Shown piece after piece: positions 60,789-64,000 of a stretch of DNA of 64,000 nucleotides. The position numbers were made by a program, and so were the translations under genes. The first letter of the stretch is position 1. Every line of letters starts with the position of its first letter. The stretch comes from CAZWSX01 sp964636985. Lineage in GTDB: Bacteria; Planctomycetota; Planctomycetia; Pirellulales; Pirellulaceae. Where the stretch lies: positions 62,001-126,000 of the forward strand of contig CAZWSX010000007.1 in the NCBI GenBank assembly GCA_964636985.1, written 5' to 3'. Below the pieces are notes generated by a model, which saw nothing but the letters and a program-made list of their open reading frames with translations, was not told the origin of the DNA and made no database searches.

Positions 60789-62147
60789 GTGCCAGGACCG
60801 CGATCGATTTTCCGCGCGAACGCCAATGCCAGCCGTCTGGTTTCGGCTGAGCAAATGCAGACGGCGGTCGACGCAATCCGAAAGGGAGGCGCCGACAAGG
60901 TCGAGGATCCGGAACTCGCCGACTGGCTTGTCGCGCAGCGCATTTTGACTCGCTATCAGGCGGATCAAATCTTGCAAGGCCGCACCAAATTCACCCTCGG
61001 CCCCTACATTGTCACCGACATGGTCGGGCAGGGGGGAATGGGGCAGGTCTTCCGCGCCTATCACCAGGTGATGGGCCGAGAGTGCGCGCTAAAAGTTTTG
61101 CCCAAGGATCGCGTGACTCCTGAGTCGGTCGCCAACTTCATTCGCGAAAGCCGAATGCAAGCGCAGCTGGACCACCCCAACTTGGTGCGGGCCTTCGATG
61201 CCGGGCAAGAAGGCTTGGTGCACTATCTCGCGACCGAGTTCGTGAACGGATTCGACTTGCGACGGCTCGTGCGAAAGCAAGGCGCGCTTAGTGTTCCCCA
61301 AGCAGCGCACGTCATTCGCCGCGCGGCACTGGCCCTGGAGTACGCCCACAAGCGCGGGTTGGTCCATCGCGATGTTAAGCCGGGCAACATCCTGGTCACG
61401 CCGGATGGAATCGTAAAAGTTTCCGACCTGGGATTGGCCGGATTTACGCACGAGGGAGACGAAGACCCCCGGCAACGAAAGATCGTGGGGACCGCCGACT
61501 ACCTGGCTCCCGAGACAATCATCAAGGCCGGCGAAACGACTTCGCTTACCGATATCTACTCACTTGGTTGCACGTTGTATTACGCCGTCTGCGGCAAAGT
61601 TCCGTTCCCGGGTGGTTCGGCTCGCGATAAAGCCCGCCGCCACCGCGATGATATGCCGTGGCATCCGCGGCGTTTTAATGGCGATATCAGCGAGGAGTTT
61701 GTCGAAGTCATCGCCGACATGATGGAGAAGGACCCTACCGAGCGTATCCAATCGATGGCCGAAGTCGCCTCGCGCTTGGAACCGTGGGCGGGCGACGCTG
61801 TCATCGCACCGTCGCGGCAGATGGGCAAGTCGTCGTGGAATACGTCGCCGCTCCCCAACACGCTCGGCGAGGAAGCCGTCAGCGACCCGCAAGATACGGA
61901 TGGTGGCGAGAACTCTGCACCGAGCGCGGGTACCACCAGTCAGATTTCCGGCGGCACGCCCACCTTTCCGGCGGTGACGCAAGATTCACAGATTCCTCCG
62001 CCAATTGCTCAAACGCTGGCGCCGAAGCATACCTACTCGCCGCAGCAACTGACCAACTACATCTTGCTGACGATCGGTATCACAGTGCCGCTGGCGATGA
62101 TTGCTGGCGCGCTGTTGGCCATGCTGGTGATCTGGCTGACCAAATAG
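60789..62147 (+). CDS. Membrane-anchored serine/threonine protein kinase
   Basis: 452 residues from GTG (TTG six bases upstream is possible). A non-catalytic N-terminal 70 residues are followed by a Hanks-type kinase domain (about 75-335): glycine loop VGQGGMGQVF, catalytic lysine in CALKVLPKDR, loop VHRDVKPGNILV, SDLGLAGF where DFG is usual, and GTADYLAPE. A Ser/Thr/Pro linker precedes a C-terminal membrane helix (ITVPLAMIAGALLAMLVIWL). The kinase therefore faces the cytoplasm. The next gene starts 23 bp later and may be co-transcribed; targets unknown. Confidence 0.93.
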   Translation: MPGPRSIFRANANASRLVSAEQMQTAVDAIRKGGADKVEDPELADWLVAQRILTRYQADQILQGRTKFTLGPYIVTDMVGQGGMGQVFRAYHQVMGRECALKVLPKDRVTPESVANFIRESRMQAQLDHPNLVRAFDAGQEGLVHYLATEFVNGFDLRRLVRKQGALSVPQAAHVIRRAALALEYAHKRGLVHRDVKPGNILVTPDGIVKVSDLGLAGFTHEGDEDPRQRKIVGTADYLAPETIIKAGETTSLTDIYSLGCTLYYAVCGKVPFPGGSARDKARRHRDDMPWHPRRFNGDISEEFVEVIADMMEKDPTERIQSMAEVASRLEPWAGDAVIAPSRQMGKSSWNTSPLPNTLGEEAVSDPQDTDGGENSAPSAGTTSQISGGTPTFPAVTQDSQIPPPIAQTLAPKHTYSPQQLTNYILLTIGITVPLAMIAGALLAMLVIWLTK

Positions 62148-62169
62148 CGCAACCGCGCGGGGGCTCGCC

Positions 62170-64000
62170 ATGCCATGGTTGCCAACGCGAACTCTGCTGT
62201 GGGAATCGAAGCAAGAACGCGCTGAACTCGTCGAACGATTACGCTCGCATACTCACACAAGTTGGCTCTTTCCCGCTCCTCAAGATAAGTGGTATCTGGG
62301 GGCCGTCGCAGAAGAGGCATTCTGCCTGGTCCCCAGGATGGGCCCACTCACGTTTCTTTTGCCGCAAGTCGCAGGAACGATTCGTCAGGCCAACGATGCT
62401 CAGCGAGTCACTCTCGTCATCACGCCCAGCTTGGCAATGCAAGCGGCGATGGTGGCTGTCTTCGGGCTCATGAGCGCCGCCGTCTTTTACAACAATTGGT
62501 GGCGAGTGTTAGGTGGAACCGTCTTGAATGCGTTTCTGCTTTGGCACCTGTTGTGCTCCTTGCAACGGTTGGTGGTTTCCGATTTGCAGAAAAGACTCGC
62601 GCCACTTTTGGAAGCAATTCCAGTCGACAGTCCGTCGGCCGACAGCATCGCTTGGAAATGGCCTGATGTTCCGATCGTTCCCTTGGCGATCGTCGTAGCT
62701 GCGGGTGTTTGGGGCTACTGTGTTGTCAGTGGTCGTGCTGGGCTCATGACGCGGCCGATGATCGAACTGTTCCTGACAGCCTGGATCGCTCAAGCATTGA
62801 TGTTTGGATGGTTGACCTGGTGGTCTGGGCTCGACGGGCGAGGCCGCACCTGGCTCCTCGGCCTGGCTTTGGGTATCGAACTCGTCACCTGTTGGCCCTT
62901 CATTGTGGCGTTCTATACCGGCGACGGCCGGCCCGTCTTCACCTGGCGATGGTCCTTGCCGCCGGGAAAGGAGTACGCGACTCCCTCCAGGAACGAAATG
63001 CCTGCGAGTACGCCCAGTGCATTGCAAGCGACAACTCGCCGCGACTTTCCTCAGTTCCGCGGTGAGCATCGCGACGGCATCGTCACGGGAGTTCGCCTTC
63101 GCACCGATTGGTCGGCTGATCCGCCGCGCATCGTTTGGAAGCAACAACTTGGCCTGGGATGGTCTGCCTTCGCGGTGGTAGGAAATCTAGCCGTGACGAT
63201 GGAGCAGCGCGAGGATGAAGAGGCGATTGTCGCCTACGGCGTGGATGGTGGAAGCGTCGCCTGGGAATATCGGTATCCGGCTCGCTTCGTCGAACTAATG
63301 GGCGGAAATGGCCCGCGATCGACTCCAACCATCGATCGCGATTATGTCTACGCGCTAGGCGCAACGGGCAATCTGACCAAGCTCAAGCTCACAACCGGCG
63401 AAAAGATTTGGCATGTCGACGCGTTCTGTGGTCAAAAGTCAGTGAATTGCCCGTTTGGTGCAACGGGATCGCCGCTCGTTAGAGACGGACGAATTGTTGT
63501 TGGCCCAGGAGGGACACACGGCAGTTTGGCGGCCTTCGATACCGAGACCGGCGCGCTGCAATGGGATACGAAAGGCCCGCCGGCAGCCTATGCATCGCCC
63601 ATGCTGGTCACGATCGCTCGCACCGAGCAGATTCTGCACTTCAATACGGAGGGAATCTACGCTTACCAACCAACCGATGGAAAAGTCTTGTGGAGTTATC
63701 CTTGGCATACGCCGCCTGAGAAGAACAACGTGTGCCAACCGGTGCCATGGAGAGACAATTCCGGCAAAGAAGCCGTTTTCATCGCGTCGGGCTACGGTAA
63801 GGGAGGAGCCTTGCTCGACGTCACGCAAAGCGATGGCGTTTTTCAAGCGACTCCGCGATGGTTTTCGCGGCAGCTTAAGCCCAAGTTCACCAGTGTCGTG
63901 GAGCGAGATGGATTCGTCTACGGACTCGATGAGGCAATTCTTTGCTGCATCGATCTACGAACCGGCCAGCGACAATGGAAGGGGGGACGCTACGGTTTTG
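62170..64000 (+). CDS. Membrane-anchored PQQ-like propeller protein (C-terminus outside window)
   Basis: At least 610 residues, frame open at the window end. An N-terminal part with about four membrane helices (AAMVAVFGLMSAAVFY; LAIVVAAGVWGYCVV; ELFLTAWIAQALMFGWL; ELVTCWPFIVAFYTG) is followed from about residue 290 by RRDFPQFRGEHRDGI, the start motif of this propeller group, and blades such as YGVDGGSVAWEYR, KLTTGEKIWHVD, FDTETGALQWDT, PTDGKVLWSYPW. Arrangement opposite to the protein at 42912, whose membrane part is C-terminal. It follows a Ser/Thr kinase gene by 22 bp. Confidence 0.87.
   Translation, partial: MPWLPTRTLLWESKQERAELVERLRSHTHTSWLFPAPQDKWYLGAVAEEAFCLVPRMGPLTFLLPQVAGTIRQANDAQRVTLVITPSLAMQAAMVAVFGLMSAAVFYNNWWRVLGGTVLNAFLLWHLLCSLQRLVVSDLQKRLAPLLEAIPVDSPSADSIAWKWPDVPIVPLAIVVAAGVWGYCVVSGRAGLMTRPMIELFLTAWIAQALMFGWLTWWSGLDGRGRTWLLGLALGIELVTCWPFIVAFYTGDGRPVFTWRWSLPPGKEYATPSRNEMPASTPSALQATTRRDFPQFRGEHRDGIVTGVRLRTDWSADPPRIVWKQQLGLGWSAFAVVGNLAVTMEQREDEEAIVAYGVDGGSVAWEYRYPARFVELMGGNGPRSTPTIDRDYVYALGATGNLTKLKLTTGEKIWHVDAFCGQKSVNCPFGATGSPLVRDGRIVVGPGGTHGSLAAFDTETGALQWDTKGPPAAYASPMLVTIARTEQILHFNTEGIYAYQPTDGKVLWSYPWHTPPEKNNVCQPVPWRDNSGKEAVFIASGYGKGGALLDVTQSDGVFQATPRWFSRQLKPKFTSVVERDGFVYGLDEAILCCIDLRTGQRQWKGGRYGF

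Noticed and set aside
1..64000. CRISPR arrays, tRNA/rRNA genes, transposases, phage genes
   Set aside because: Read through for repeats with regular spacers, cloverleaf-like segments and recombinase motifs; none was convincing by eye. A tRNAscan and HMM search would be needed to exclude a tRNA.

Overview
The window is high-GC, gene-dense bacterial chromosome that looks like a planctomycete (phylum Planctomycetota, probably Pirellulales-like). The evidence is a set of gene families expanded in that group: a Planctomycete cytochrome C/DUF1549/DUF1553 protein, a DUF1559 prepilin-type protein, a DUF1080 protein, Tat-exported Gfo/Idh/MocA and sugar-isomerase proteins, FG-GAP and PQQ-like propellers, a YdjY protein, and a Ser/Thr kinase with a C-terminal membrane helix. 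Kdo genes (kdsD, kdsC) show that a Kdo-containing LPS is made. No rRNA, tRNA, CRISPR array, transposase or phage gene was recognised.

Layout. 1-4.3 kb: the N-terminal 408 residues of an aldehyde dehydrogenase, then a TolQ/ExbB - ExbD - ExbD - membrane protein operon with a recognisable promoter. 4.7-14.7 kb: a large cytochrome-domain protein, three exported proteins in a row and a large membrane-anchored protein of unknown function. 15-22.3 kb: DUF1559 protein with its terminator, an NAD-dependent epimerase, TfoX-like protein, FG-GAP protein, D-threonine aldolase-like enzyme and RibD. 22.3-25.9 kb is the most unusual accessory stretch. It holds an orphan small ORF abutting a dispersed repeat, a DUF4062 - transmembrane - WD40 gene with an in-frame stop before its last propeller blade, and, divergently, three tandem very small lipoprotein-like genes. 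26-31 kb: kdsD, kdsC and a 1086-residue single-span protein in the place where lptC/lptA lie in proteobacteria. 31-38.4 kb: a CorA-like protein lacking the GMN motif, a propeller protein, a truncated secretin-like fragment, and a DevBCA-type exporter operon (membrane fusion protein, two permeases, an ATPase fused to a cyclic-nucleotide-binding domain). 38.6-48.5 kb: HAD phosphatase, carbohydrate-related Tat proteins, a membrane propeller protein, a KimA-like APC transporter paired with a degenerate K+-channel-like protein, and a YdjY protein. 48.6-64 kb is mostly housekeeping: yggS-yggU, yceH, panC, a bshB1-like deacetylase, htrA, maf-miaE, an RluA-type pseudouridine synthase, a Ser/Thr kinase and a membrane PQQ-like propeller protein cut by the window end.

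Several intergenic spacers carry short dispersed elements: a hairpin of 31 nt occurring twice with one mismatch, a CACAGAGG-type degenerate repeat occurring three times, and other small palindromes. Two of the three CACAGAGG copies abut truncated or orphan reading frames. Many starts were moved downstream of the longest possible start, on the basis of ribosome-binding sites, signal peptides or the expected domain start.
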